Shown here: positions 10,371 through 21,747 of the stretch, one piece after another
How positions within the stretch are numbered: position 1 is the first letter of the stretch
Layout of the letters: every line of letters starts with the position of its first letter
From: Sambucus nigra
Taxonomy: Eukaryota > Streptophyta > Magnoliopsida > Dipsacales > Adoxaceae
Direction of reading: 5' to 3'
NCBI GenBank assembly: GCA_949130495.1
Contig: OX422213.1
Coordinates: forward strand, 536,161,467-536,225,466
Length of the DNA stretch: 64,000 bases
Translations under genes and position numbers: made by a program
Notes under the pieces: model-generated
Told to the model about the DNA's origin: nothing
Seen by the model: only the letters and a program-made list of their open reading frames with translations
Databases searched by the model: none

Positions 10371-11329
10371 CCAACAATGAATGTGGGAATATAATCCCAT
10401 GAAGTCACATACAATGACCTGTTATGAAATAATGGTTACTGTCCATCAGCCTTATAAAACACCACTTTCGAGGTGTACCTTTTTATAAGACTTATAATGA
10501 GGCCATGACAGTTGATGGATAGATCCCCTCGGTCATGTACTGCTTTGAGAATTTTCATAGTAATTGCCAATTTACCCTTAGTCATGACTCTAATTTATTC
10601 AAAAAACCATTTATGCTTTGGACTATTCATGATTGCTGCAAACTTAGAATCAATATCTACCTTATAAGTATAAGCATTACAAACATACTCAAATTGTGAG
10701 GTTTCACCTTCGTCAATTGAGAACCACACTAACATTCCCCTCTTCGATATCTAACATACCATCCCAATAATATTTATAATAAATGTTGGCTAGTCTGAAC
10801 AACCACTCACTTCATGCTTTGTCATTTTCCAACCACTCCTTAGGGTCCATCATTTCATCCAAGTCTTAATCTACAACCATATTTGTAAAAGCATATTGAT
10901 GTGTGGGGAACTGATCCTCATTGAGATCAGTGGGAGGAATTTGAAGAGTTTTTTTTGGAGATTTGTTCATTTACTATCTTTCGTAGATGATAACAATCAT
11001 GTGCTCAATATTGGATCATTTGATTTAGATCACAAAATTTGCATCATATTTCTCTACAGCTATTGGTATTTGACCCTTTGAGTGGGGTGGGACCTCCTCC
11101 ACTCTTCTACCAATCTTTGATAATAATCTATGGACTATACAAAACTAAATGAATGTATCAGAGCAACATCACTTCCAAACTTACTTTTTCCAGAAGCGCT
11201 ATTCTTTGATCATTGACCCTTTTTTTCCTTTAGGATTTCTATCCATATAGTTAATATCTTGTTGCCAATCGACATAAAATCTTCCTAGCTCAGGAAACAT
11301 CTAAATCCTTTAAATGTAATCTCTTGGAT
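10371..11329 (-). pseudogene. Gag-to-protease interval of element 2
   Basis: This lies between the Gag core and protease of the minus-strand element. I see no zinc knuckle or other named motif. A plus-strand frame at 10,896-11,081 is a shadow. Confidence 0.35.
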
Positions 11330-12000
11330 TTATTATCATTTTGATGTTCCTTTTTGGTCGATAAACTACATGAATGTTCCCCCATGATTTTCATTGATGA
11401 AGTGGACTTTGTATTCTTCGAGTATTCCTTTCACACAGCTCTTGAGAAACCCTGCTTCATTGGCTTCCTCATGGAAATATATAGACCTCTCTAAAAAATT
11501 ATTAATATACTGCATCAAAGATAATTTGTATTCAACCATAATTTTTTTTATAGGAACTACCTACGCATCTTTTTCGAAGTGGGGAAACTATTTGTACATA
11601 AGTGGGAATACCATAAGTAGGACATTCTTGTGATGGTTTTCAAGAATTCTTTTAACCTTAACTTCTTCTCATTTAAATGTACACCTAGTCACTCCAAAAA
11701 TATTTTGACATGCTCTTTTGGATTTTGTCCTTTTCTATTAAAATTTATGAGCATTGGTAGGACATACCTTTCGAGGTATGGAATCTCATTAATGCTAACT
11801 AGATAAGGATTTTTCATCCTCGTATAAGAGATCAACTTTCGGTTTGAGTGAGAGATTCTTATTCACCTCCTAAAGAGTAATTGCCTTGTATGGTGACTCC
11901 TCCACCTCAGTTTTCTTTGCTACTGGCGAAACAACTAGGGTTTGGGTCTGCTCGACCACCATTATCTTCATCGGTGTTGCCTCTAGTGCAACTGATCCTC
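11330..12000 (-). pseudogene. Decayed Gag of element 2
   Basis: The minus strand encodes TPMKIMVVEQTQTLVV, then YVLPMLINFNRKGQNPKEHV, resembling the retrotransposon Gag core of Tat/Athila-type elements (F..FDGKGNPKEHVA.F.E). It continues with KEFLKTITRMSYLWYSHL, the counterpart of LK..AF.WY..L. In-frame stops are present. Gag would form the virus-like particle. The element's 5' LTR should lie at higher coordinates, but I could not fix its ends. Confidence 0.75.
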
Positions 12001-12850
12001 TAGTAGGATCCACTAGTAGTGTAACATACACTTGTACTACACTTCCTTATTTACATTGTGTTTCTTCATATAATAAAAAAACCAGGTCAAAAGGTTCATT
12101 CTAGTCAGCTACGAAAAAGCCAAGTTGCTCATTTGTCCCACAAAGAGACTAGGACCTTATATCACTATAACAACACCATCTCCATTGGTGGTTTCGTCAC
12201 TTTGAAATACATTTTTTGTTGGAGTATCTACAAACACCAAATGATTGGAAACATTGTAACCTTACCCAATGGAGCCTCCAAATAGAGGAGGTTAGCGGAA
12301 CTGGGTTTATGAATATATATGTAAATGGGTGAGGCGTGACCCAATCGAGCAGTAACTTTCTATAAGGTAACAATATTTTCAAGATATAGTGCTTAGATAA
12401 GAAAAAAATTTCCAATATAATAATAATGTTCTCTTTACAAGAGTGAGTAACTAATGGTTGAATATAAATTTTCTTTAATAAACAAGTGAATGAACACATT
12501 TTAGAGCGGTGATTCTTTGATATTGGAGAGATAAACACCTCAATACCTCCGAAAGAGCAAGGAGAGAAAATATGTGTTCATGTTTTTGCACCATAAAAGT
12601 GTTAGTTATATTGTATGTGGTAAATGTGACATGAGTGCTTTATTTATAGTAAAACATTAGGGCTGAAATGGCACATGAATTCCAAAGGAATATTCTTATG
12701 TGGTAAATATCTGAAAATACTTTTGTCCTTAATGTTTTTTTGAAACTATCTACCATGAATTGTCTATTATGGATGTACACTTGGTGTAACTGTGGAAAAA
12801 AATATGATCTTTTCATCCATGACACCAAAAATAACTATTTTTTCTATTAT
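12001..12850. other. Probable leader of element 2; no gene seen
   Basis: By position this is the 5' leader of the minus-strand element 2. TGGTGTCATGG (minus strand, near 12,815) could be a primer-binding-site relic, but no adjoining LTR end is clear. Several ORFs here are low-complexity or shadows. Confidence 0.3.
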
Positions 12851-15800
12851 CAAAATTTATTGCTGAATAAGTTTTGAAAAATTGCGATGGACTTTGAGGC
12901 TTACTGCCATTTATATTTTCAAAATATTGTACGACAGGACAAGTGAGTAGTAGTTGTTTTGTAAAGTGAAATGTGTAATGTGTGAGTGAATGCGAGTGGC
13001 CTCTTGGGTCATTTGCCTCAATATTCTCTCTTTCCCAAGATATCGAAGTGTTTAAGGCTTAGTTTTCTTAATAAAACTTACATCTTAGCCTCTAAACTAA
13101 ACTCTCAAGAGGTCTCAACTGGCCATCTACCCGAGCCATACTTTCTTGACCAAGGCTTCTTGCTAAGTAAACTGGTTTATTATAAAAAACTAAGTATTAT
13201 TCAGGGATGGGCTCATCCTCTCATTTATGTGATTCTTGAGTGAATTATTGCAATTTACTTCACTAGGCATCTAAGGTGTTTCTCATGTACTTGATTTTAC
13301 TCTGAGAGCTCTGTGACTAGAGGCTTCTCGCGGAGTCCCATGACTGTTATTGCTTGCATAAATTCTATAATGATGAGGTATTTATCGTGAACTCATCCTT
13401 CTTGCACTTGTTACCCTTTTAGCATGGGTGTTGCTCGTGAAACCTCCTTTCTTGGGTACTTCTAGTATAATCCACTCGTATCTGAGATGATTCTGGCGTA
13501 CCCATCTACAAAATCATTTATACAATAAATTATATAATAGCCTTAAAATATTATATACAATTATGAACAAGAAATTATATAATAGCCTTAAAATATTTAG
13601 TCAAAACTACCACAAAAGGATATGATGCTTGAAATTTTCAAATGCAGTGTGCCAAAGCTTTGATGTAGATATGTCGAATATTCTTCAATTTAGTGTCCAT
13701 AGATTATAATGAATAAGACTTTGTATAACTTTCATTTCACTAGATAGAAAGCCTTGTGTCTTGATTTTGTGCATTACTCAAAAGCTTTGACAAATAATTA
13801 AGCCAACTAAATTATATATACAAATGTTTGCATTTTCAATCCCTAAATTTAGTTATTCCATAGAAAACCCACAAAAATAAAACATTATTTACAACAACAA
13901 AACTCACACCACATTACCCATGAAAAGATATTAATGTTTGTCGTGCACATGACATCCATAAGATAATTGAAAAGCAAAAGTCTTGTATTAAGATTGGATT
14001 GAGCCCCTTCATTATGACAATACCTAAAGTACATAAATTAAAGACAAAAGATCATGTTGGTATGTCATGCATAAAGGGAAAATCCACCTACTTTGGGAAT
14101 ACCTTAAGAAATCATTATAAGATATAAAGATAGGAATAAACATAAAGTCATATGCAGTAGATTAATCTCTCTAAATATATCAATCTAACCAATCAACAAG
14201 TATATGCTCCTCCTTAATCAAACATCGTACCCAAAATTATGTTTCTCCTCTTAAAAATGTGTCTCCCCTAATAAAGAAGTTAGATGTATATCTTCCCCTA
14301 TATTAGACATTTCTCTAATTTTTGACACAATATGTCAGGGAGAAGCCTAAGTGACATATATAATGGGTATATCATGGTATAGACAATAAACTCACAATTT
14401 ATAAGAAATCCGCAAAACAAAAGATAGATAAAACATGTGATACAACTAATTATGATATGAAGGTAATTAATGAAAATCATCATGAATATGAGAAATATAT
14501 ACAAATAGTGGCTATAACGTTAACAATAAGATGGTAGATATGACAATGAGTCTTAAATCCAATTTTTGGGCTCATACCACCCCTAGTAAACTGAATCGAG
14601 GATGAGTAGAAGGTCATCTCTGGGACGAGAATAAAGGATCTTGGGGATTACTTGTGTAGTCATGAAGTGAGCAGTGCACTAGTTGGTGATCGAGGAGTTG
14701 TTCTATAATGGAATGACTCACATGCACCACTCAGAGGTCGAAAGATAACTTTCTTATGGGCATTTATCATTTTACGTCATATAGTGATGAATAAGGGAAA
14801 AAAATTCATGCAATAAGAAATGGGTATAAATACAAAGATAGTAATCGAAAAAATGTGGAAGTCAACCAACTAAACTAAAATCCAATCGCAAAACAATAAA
14901 TAAATAAATAGTAATGAAGGATAGTCCTATAAGAACTATAAAAATATTCAAATCAAGTGAAGGATATAAAATAAGAGAGCTTACTCAAGTTAGATATTCG
15001 AAGAAACCAAAAGTAGAATATTAGAGCTTGCACACCCAATCCAAGATAAAATCTCCAAATATGAGCACAAAACTCACATGGAAGACCAAATTCCTCTTGT
15101 TTCCTTTTAAAAATGAAAGATATTTCAAACAATAACCAAATGACCCTCATTTATCTTCTAAAACCCATTTTCGGACATCTACAAAGTCCGTGCTCATGAT
15201 TAAGAACCCTTCCATGTGAACGACAACCATGCTAACGGGTTCAAAGTGGATCCACAAGAATATTTTTATCGAAAAGCTATAGCAATGAAAATCATCTGTA
15301 AAAAACTTAGCTACAAAATCCAAAACCACAAACACTAAAAAATATGGTATGATTGTATGTAGTTCCATGAGAAAAAAAAATACTTTTTGAAATTATAAGC
15401 ACACATTTGAGATAAATTCACAAATCAAACAACGCACAGACATATACACAAATGACACCCAAATAAGAAATTTGTGAACATGCTTAGGTAGTATGTGATA
15501 AACATGATTAGATGACTAATTTCCTTTAAAATTTTATTATTCATATAATTGGATAATAATTCAAATAAAACATTAATCATACCAACAACATATACAAAAT
15601 TCCAATATAATTAAAACAATATTTATTAATTTTAATCATGGCATGATTATAAGCATATATGAGTCACAAAATCAAAAGAATGCCCATAATCAAGTTATGA
15701 GACTAGTAATTGTGCCTAACTTTATCATTCCATTAATATCCTTTCAAGATCTTATAAATTTTATCATCTATGCATATTTCTCCCTATTATGACGTTTCAA

Positions 15801-16017
15801 ACTAAAGAAGATACTAAAAATTAAAGCTTCAAGAAAATTAAAATCCCTATCCTATTTTTCCTGACTTGAATATATAGTACTTGTCTTTGTCTCTTATCAT
15901 CATATTTTAATTTTTTCTATAATGGATTTCACACAAACTTGGCAAAAACCTATTGACGATACTTAAATTTGAGCCAACGTTATATTATTAATTCTGGATC
16001 GTTCAGTTAATAAAACA
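12851..16017. other. AT-rich stretch, no recognised gene
   Basis: This 3.2-kb stretch flanks element 3 on the left. A 29-bp segment ending in TTATATAATAGCCTTAAAATAT is repeated at about 13,526 and 13,571. Minus-strand frames at 14,953-15,150 and 15,147-15,368 have some coding-like composition (for example MEGFLIMSTDFVDVRKWVLE) but match no family I know. The rest shows no LTR end, RNA gene or conserved motif. Confidence 0.35.
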
Positions 16018-16611
16018 TATCATCAATAAATTTCATGAAGCAAAGTATATATGACCTAAAATCTCAAATGGACCATATAAATGTTTAAAATAAACAATAT
16101 AAGTGATATACATAAGTGTAACCTCATCTTGGATGAGACTCAACCTAACATCATGACCTCTGCGTAGTGTTTGTCAAACATATCGACGTATGGTCCCATA
16201 GGAAAGATCCCCTCACCAACTAGTCTTAGCCTCCGAGACTTCATCCTCATAAAATTTGTAATTACACATGAAGGTACAATATACGGTCCAAGTTAACTCT
16301 ATATCTCGGCTCATATTGAACCAACATGTCGATACCTACATGAGTTTCGTAAGATAATGTCTACAGTCTCGATGCTATCTACCTGGAAGATCACCTCCAT
16401 AGTGTCGGCTTCGCCAATACCAATGAAGCCGACATTAGTACCTCATGTGGAACTCGTGACTAGTGCATCATCAGGCCATGGGGACTATACATTTAAAATA
16501 TATTTTCAACCCACATGAAGGAATATTTAATCATTGTGACATACTTGTTTAGTGGATATGTGACACTTTTCTAGTGGATGGATCATCTCGTGCATACCCG
16601 GTGCATGCTTT

Positions 16612-16640
16612 GGGGGGGGGGGGGGGGGGGGAGGGGAGGG
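16612..16640 (+). repeat. G20 homopolymer plus G4/G3 runs in element 3 LTR
   Basis: Twenty consecutive Gs (16,612-16,631) are followed by AGGGGAGGG. The same place in the 3' LTR copy (36,990-36,995) has only five Gs. The tract could form a G-quadruplex, or its length could be an assembly or sequencing artefact. Confidence 0.85.
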
Positions 16641-16659
16641 ACTTTGTGCCCCCCATACC

Positions 16660-16667
16660 TATATATA
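16660..16667 (+). promoter_or_regulatory. TATA box of element 3 5' LTR
   Basis: TATATATA is followed by CATACTTCATCTTCTT. The same arrangement occurs in the 3' LTR (37,016-37,023) and, as TATAAATACATATCATC, in element 8's LTR (58,357). Conservation across three LTRs supports a core-promoter role; transcription start is inferred ~30 bp downstream. Confidence 0.65.
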
Positions 16668-16976
16668 CATACTTCATCTTCTTAACTAGGGATCAATTAC
16701 TGTTTACCTAGAAGAAACTTTAACCATTTATAATTCTAGAGAGAGAAAGCATGAGTGACTGTAAAAGATTGCCTTCAATGCCCAATCGTATTATAACACT
16801 CTCACCCTACAACAAAGTGGAGTAGGATCAAGACGAGCCATTTATATCTCTATATTTCCTATATCTCTCACCCCTTCATTACATACATATATCTCTGTGA
16901 TTATCTCTATTTTTAACTTAGATAGACCTTGAGTTGCATATACATTTGAGGTGGTGATTGTTAACATCATCATTTT

Positions 16977-16995
16977 TGGCCATGTCCATGGGAAG
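16977..16995 (+). other. Primer-binding site of element 3 (diverged)
   Basis: TGGCCATGTCCATGGGAAG follows the LTR end after four Ts. It resembles the common Tat-lineage primer site TGGCGCCGTCTGTGGGAA, with the middle changed. Element 8 has the closer version TGGCGTCGTCTGTG at the same relative place. Confidence 0.65.
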
Positions 16996-17192
16996 ATATT
17001 TCTTCTTCCTCTTCATTTTCTTATCTTAAACCTCACTCTTTGCCTCTTATGGTGATATATATGCACCATTGTTGGACTTGTATCACCATTGAAAGAGCTT
17101 AAGTGGATGTTCGTCAGGCTTCCTTTTTCTTATATGTCATTGCTAGCCCTTTTTACTTTTACTGTCTACTCGGGGAGTAGATCTCGTCGTCG

Positions 17193-18790
17193 ATGGCATC
17201 TAATTTTCCTCCCAACGCAGGCACAATATCCAACCAATCACCACCTTAATCAGAAATAGATGGTGTGGCAGAGGCGCTGCAATCCTTTGTGGCCACCCAA
17301 CAGAAGATGCAGTAGCATTTTATGGTGTTCATCCAAAGTGTGTTGGGAATATCTTTCGACGATCCGACGGTAAAGATTATTACTCTAGCCTTCAGAGAGA
17401 TATTGGATCTGGAGATAGGGGGACCACCCCCGGACCCCACAGAAGGAGGTTTAATGACAATAGTGGTGGAGAGATGTTACTGATCCTTGGCGTCTCTTGC
17501 AAGGGAAACAAGTACAGGACTGTACAGACGACCAAGTTCGCGATAAAGAGGAGTACTGGGAGCCATATGAGGTTTTCGACGAAACAATTTGGCCAGGACC
17601 AACCTACAAAGGAAAAAATTCTCAATGAATAGATCTATTAAAAGTCTATAAGACAAGATCATCACTCTACTCAAGAGACGAGATCTCAACCGTCGAGGTT
17701 ATATAGAGGGGTATCCTTTCGTCATGAGGATCGTAAGTTACCCTCCACCTGTAAAGTTTAAGCCTCCTATTATAAGTCCTAAGTATGATTTGAGTTCAAA
17801 CCCAGTAAATCACATAGATATATACCAGTCAATGATTGATATCTATTCCACGCCTGATGAGATGCGATGCAGGGAAGCTTCTTGCACTCTCATAGGGTGC
17901 TGCTCGTATGTGGTACATAGCCTTGCCCAAAAAGTCCATTGAAAATTTTCTGCAATTAGTCTAGAAGTTTATACATAATTTCTTCTTTATCATGAAGCCA
18001 CCAAAGAGGGTAACTAACCTCTTGAATGTGAAGAACGACAAGAATGAAGCTCTGAGGGACTACATTTGTTGGTTCAATAAAGAAAAACTGAAAGTGGAGG
18101 ATTATGATGAGAGTATCACTATGAAAACTCATATCATCTGGTTGAAGACATGCAAACTCCTTTGGAAACTCTCCAAAGATCCTTAAAAAATAATGATTGA
18201 ACTCTTATCCTCCATCGGGAGGATCATGAATGCGGAGGAGTTCACGACGAAGAAGAGGGGATACACAAAAGAGTTGTGGAAATAAGTTCAACCATTCAAA
18301 GCATAAGGTAGGAAATAAGAGGTCGACTAAAGACAAATTTTCCAATAACACTCCTCTAACGGTTATCCCTGACTTGATTCTCAATGAGATCAAAGATGAC
18401 AAATAACTTCGATGGCTAGAAAATCTCAAGTCCCCTTCTCACAAGAGGAATAAGAAAAAATAGAGAAAGTCTCACCAGGACCACGAGCATACGATCGATA
18501 AATTATTTTTGCTAAAGGATGAGATAGAGAAAGTACTAAAATAGGGTAAAATACAGAAGTATATAGACAGGAGTGGTGGCAAGGATAATTCTTAAAAAGA
18601 TAAATGGAAGGAAGGATTAAAAATCGAGATGAAAAGTCCAAGCTAATGACGAAGATTTTGATGATAGCAGGGAAGCTGACACCTACCTCCCAGTAATCAT
18701 CCCTGATCCAAAGGGTTATTTTCATATGGTCTCCTCTGATGTGAAGATGATTTATGATGAATTAGAAGTTGGCGGTACAGAGCCGATCGA
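17193..18790 (+). pseudogene. Gag remnant of element 3
   Basis: The ATG at 17,193 gives MASNFPPNAGTISNQSPP and then a stop; element 8 starts its Gag with the similar MASEFPPPPPP at the same distance from its primer site, which supports this start. The Gag core follows as IYQSMIDIYSTPDEMRCREA, with a later block ALRDYICWFNKEKLKVEDYD (18,050-18,110) that closely matches element 8's SFMEYIQRFNKEKLKVEDYE. Many stops and frameshifts separate the pieces. The product would be the capsid/nucleocapsid precursor; this copy is dead. Confidence 0.75.
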
Positions 18791-19450
18791 TTGAAAAGCA
18801 CATATAGTAGAAGCCAGAATAGTGTCAACACAGATGGATGTGGATTCAATCGAGACTAAGAGAAAACCAAGGAAGATAAAGAAGGTGTATATGGAAACTC
18901 TAGTTGTTGAATTTTCTAGACCTGACTTTAAAGGAATTCTGGATCCACGCGACGATCCCTTAGTCATTTTGACGAGGGTACATAGGCATGATGTTTCTCG
19001 AATTCTTATTGATGGCGGGAGTTCTAAAAACACGATGTTCTAGAATTATTTCAAAGGGTTGAAGTTGGGCAAAAAAATACTCATCCCTTATCACCAGCCA
19101 CTGATCGGCTTCAGTGGTGAGAAAGTCCACCCCTCAGGGGAATTTAAGACGGATGTGTGCACGGTCATCTAGCCGAGGTGCCTCACTAAGAAAATTAGTT
19201 TCTTTATCAGGGATTAGCACGTGTTCTCAATCTATAAAATAATTTTAGAAAGAGTAGCCATCAAAGCGTTCGAGGTTGTACCTTCCCCGATTCACAAGAT
19301 GGTAAAATTCTTGACTCTCTATGTAGTAAGGTAAGTACAGGGTGACCAAGTTGAGGCTCGCAAATGCTACTTCACCTAGGTTGAGGAAAGGGAAGCCCAT
19401 AAGAAGGCAACCACTATATACAATATTAACGTTCTCGACTTGAGAGATGG
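18791..19450 (+). pseudogene. Aspartic protease remnant of element 3
   Basis: A frame at 18,822-19,043 contains DPLVILTRVHRHDVSRILID followed by GGSS, matching the Tat-lineage retropepsin active site (VLIDGGSSADIL). Downstream, out of frame, are LIGFSGEKVHPSGEF (L.GF.GE...P.G.) and VQGDQVEARKCY, the latter like the family's HGDQ..AR.CY motif before RT. Stops interrupt it. Confidence 0.78.
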
Positions 19451-20760
19451 GAAAAAGATAAAAAAAACGTGAACTAACTGAGGAGGTAGAATCCATCATC
19501 CTCAACAAGGATGAGTTAGACAAAATTGTCCAAATCGGTTCATCCCTAAAAGTCGAGATCAACGAGGAATTAGTAAAGATACTAAAAAGAATGAAGAGTA
19601 TTTTTTCTTGGAGCAATAAAGATATGTCGAGGATTAACATAGAATTTTTTTGTCACCGTCTTAATATTGATGAAAAAGTTAAGCCCATAAAGGAGAGGAG
19701 AAGAAATTATGTAAGGGACCGATATGAGGTAATTCAAGATGAAATCAAGAAGCTTCAGATAACTAAATTCATTCGTGAAGTTCAATATCCAGATTGGTTG
19801 TCAAACATTGTAATTATACCCAAGGGCAATAGGAAGTGGAGGATGTGTCTCGACTTCACAAACTTAAACAAAGTTTATCCAAAAGATAGTTTTCCCTTAC
19901 CCTGAATCAATCATATGCTCGAAGTAACGGTAGAGAATGAACTAATAAGTTTTATAGATGATCATTAAGGGTGGAATCAAGTCTTTGTGTAAGAATATGG
20001 TGCCAGTAGAGCTTACTTTATAATAGATAAAGGAATCTACTGCTATAAAGTCATGCCATTAGGCCTAAAAAATGTAGGGCTGACCTATTAGAGGTTGGTT
20101 AGTAAAATGTTTGAAGATCAAATAGGGAAGATGATGGAAGTTTATGTAGATGAATTCTCATGAAGAGAGTGAAGGCCGATGATCATGTGTAGAACTTAGA
20201 GCACACTTTCGATACAATGGATAGGTAAAAGATGAAATTGAATCCTTCCAAGTGTGTGTTTGGTGTCAATGCTAGAAAGTTCCTCAACTTCATTATGAAT
20301 TTAAAGGGGATAAAGGCCACCCTTGCAAAAATCAAGGAACTTATTGATATGAAGAACCCAAAAAATAAAGATGTTCACAGAATAACGAGATGGGTCATGG
20401 ACCTCAACCGTTTCTTCTCTCGGGCAACGAATAAATGTATGATGTTTTTCAAGATACTGAGAAAATCCTTCACCTGGGATGAAGAATGTGAGAGATCTTT
20501 TCAACAACTGAAAACCTATTCGGGGTCATCTATATTACTGTCTCGACCCATCCAGGGTGGGAGATTGTTTGTGTACCTAGCATTGTCAGAGTAGTCTATC
20601 AGCGTGGCAATCATTCGAAATGACAAAGGGATTCATATTCTGGTATACTTTAATAGTAAAGACTTACAGGGGTCTGAGCTCAAATATCATAAGATGGAAA
20701 AATTAGACTATATCAATTAAGCTAGGGGAGTTTGACATCGTCTACCATCCCTCAATAGGC
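19451..20760 (+). pseudogene. Reverse transcriptase and RNase H remnant of element 3
   Basis: Motifs run in order: RDRYEVIQDEIKKLQITKFI, YPDWLSNIVIIPKGN, KWRMCLDFTNLNKVYPKDSF, YKVMPLGLKNVGLTY, and MEVYVDE at the catalytic site, where the second Asp of YVDD is replaced by Glu in this reading. Then come MKLNPSKCVFGV (20,232) and an RNase H-like block with LLSRPIQGGRLFVYLALSE. Stops (for example after FPLP near 19,903) and frame changes make it non-functional. RT copies the element RNA and RNase H removes the RNA strand. Confidence 0.85.
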
Positions 20761-20929
20761 CTTATCGGACGAGTTTACATGGGTTGAAGATGATAATGAA
20801 GTTATTGAAGAAGTAGGGACACCAACAATAATGCTAAAGAAGGTTATTGCAGACACCACACCAGTCTACATTATGAAAGTCATTGCTATAAAGAAAAAAT
20901 TCTTTTTTAGAGATGGAATTTTATATGAG

Positions 20930-21249
20930 GGTCCTTTTTCGGGGGAAGTCCTAACTTGGAGTCTGTTTGTAGACGAATCTTTTTGTGAAACTGGAAGTGG
21001 CATGGGTCTAATATTTTCGGCCTAGGATGAAACATATATCGAGTATGCCTTGAGATTTAGCTTCAAGGCATTGAATAATGAGTCGGAGTATGATGCCCTC
21101 TCAGCATTGAACGTCGGGTAAATGATTGGTCATAGTGATTCACAGTTGGTCGTCAACCATATATTTGGAATTTATGAGTCCAAGGATGAGAAGATGGACA
21201 AATAATTGGCTATAGTAAGGAAGATGATGGTAAACTTCAGAAAGTTACA
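20930..21249 (+). pseudogene. Second (archaeal-type) RNase H of element 3
   Basis: WSLFVDESFCETGSGMGLIF begins at about 20,957, followed after a stop by YALRFSFKALNNESEYDAL, then GHSDSQLVVNHIFGIYESKD and EKMDK. This is the extra RNase H (aRNH) typical of the Tat lineage (consensus W.L.VDGSSN..GSGAG, YALRF.F.A.NNEAEYEAL, SDSQLVVNQ). The catalytic D, E and D positions are visible, but at least three stops interrupt it. It runs directly into the 3' LTR at 21,250, so no integrase remains. Confidence 0.82.
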
Positions 21250-21747
21250 ATCAATAAATTTCGTGAAGTAAAGTATATATGACATAAAATCTCAATTGGA
21301 CCAAGAAAATGTTTCAAATCACCAATATAAGTGATATAAATAAGTGTAACCTCGTCCTGGATGAAACTCAGCCTAGCATCATGACCACTGTCTAGTGTCT
21401 ATGACTCATCTACAAATATTCCCATAGGACAGAGGCCCATAATAAATAGTCTCAGCCTCTGAGACTTCATTCTCATAACAGTTGGAGTTAAACACAAAGG
21501 TTTACTCTGTCGTCCAAGATGCCTCTATATCTAGGCTTTACCTTTGGTGTGCCTCATACTAAACCGATAGGCCGTAACCTTCATGAGTTTCCTAAGACGA
21601 TGTCTACAGCCTTGGACTTATCAACCTAGAAGACCACCTCCAAAGTCTCAGCTTGGACGAGAATAATGAAGCCAACTTTAGTACCTCGTGTGGAACACGC
21701 GATTGGTGAATCATTAGGACATGTGGGGCATGTAGTTATAACAAATA
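21250..21747 (+). repeat. 3' LTR of element 3, left part
   Basis: This aligns with the first half of the 5' LTR (16,021-16,500), from ATCAATAAATTTCGTGAAG to CATGTAGTTATAACAAATA. It is broken at 21,747 by insertion of element 4 and resumes at 36,880. Confidence 0.85.

Larger units (their letters stand above)
16018..16972 (+). repeat. 5' LTR of element 3
   Basis: Similarity to the 3' LTR begins at ATCAATAAATTTC (16,021 versus 21,250) and runs to ACATCA (ending 16,972 versus 37,330). Shared landmarks include AAGTATATATGAC, AAGTGTAACCTC, GGATGGATCATCTCGTGCA, a TATATATA box and the AGAGAGAAAGC stretch after it. The left end lacks an obvious TG, so its start is approximate. Confidence 0.8.

Noticed and set aside
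12197..12538. 113-codon minus-strand frame
   Set aside because: Composition is that of random AT-rich sequence and no motif was found. It overlaps a plus-strand frame of similar quality.
12812..12826. Primer-binding site TGGTGTCATGG for element 2
   Set aside because: No LTR terminus or repeated LTR could be found beside it, so it is not supported.
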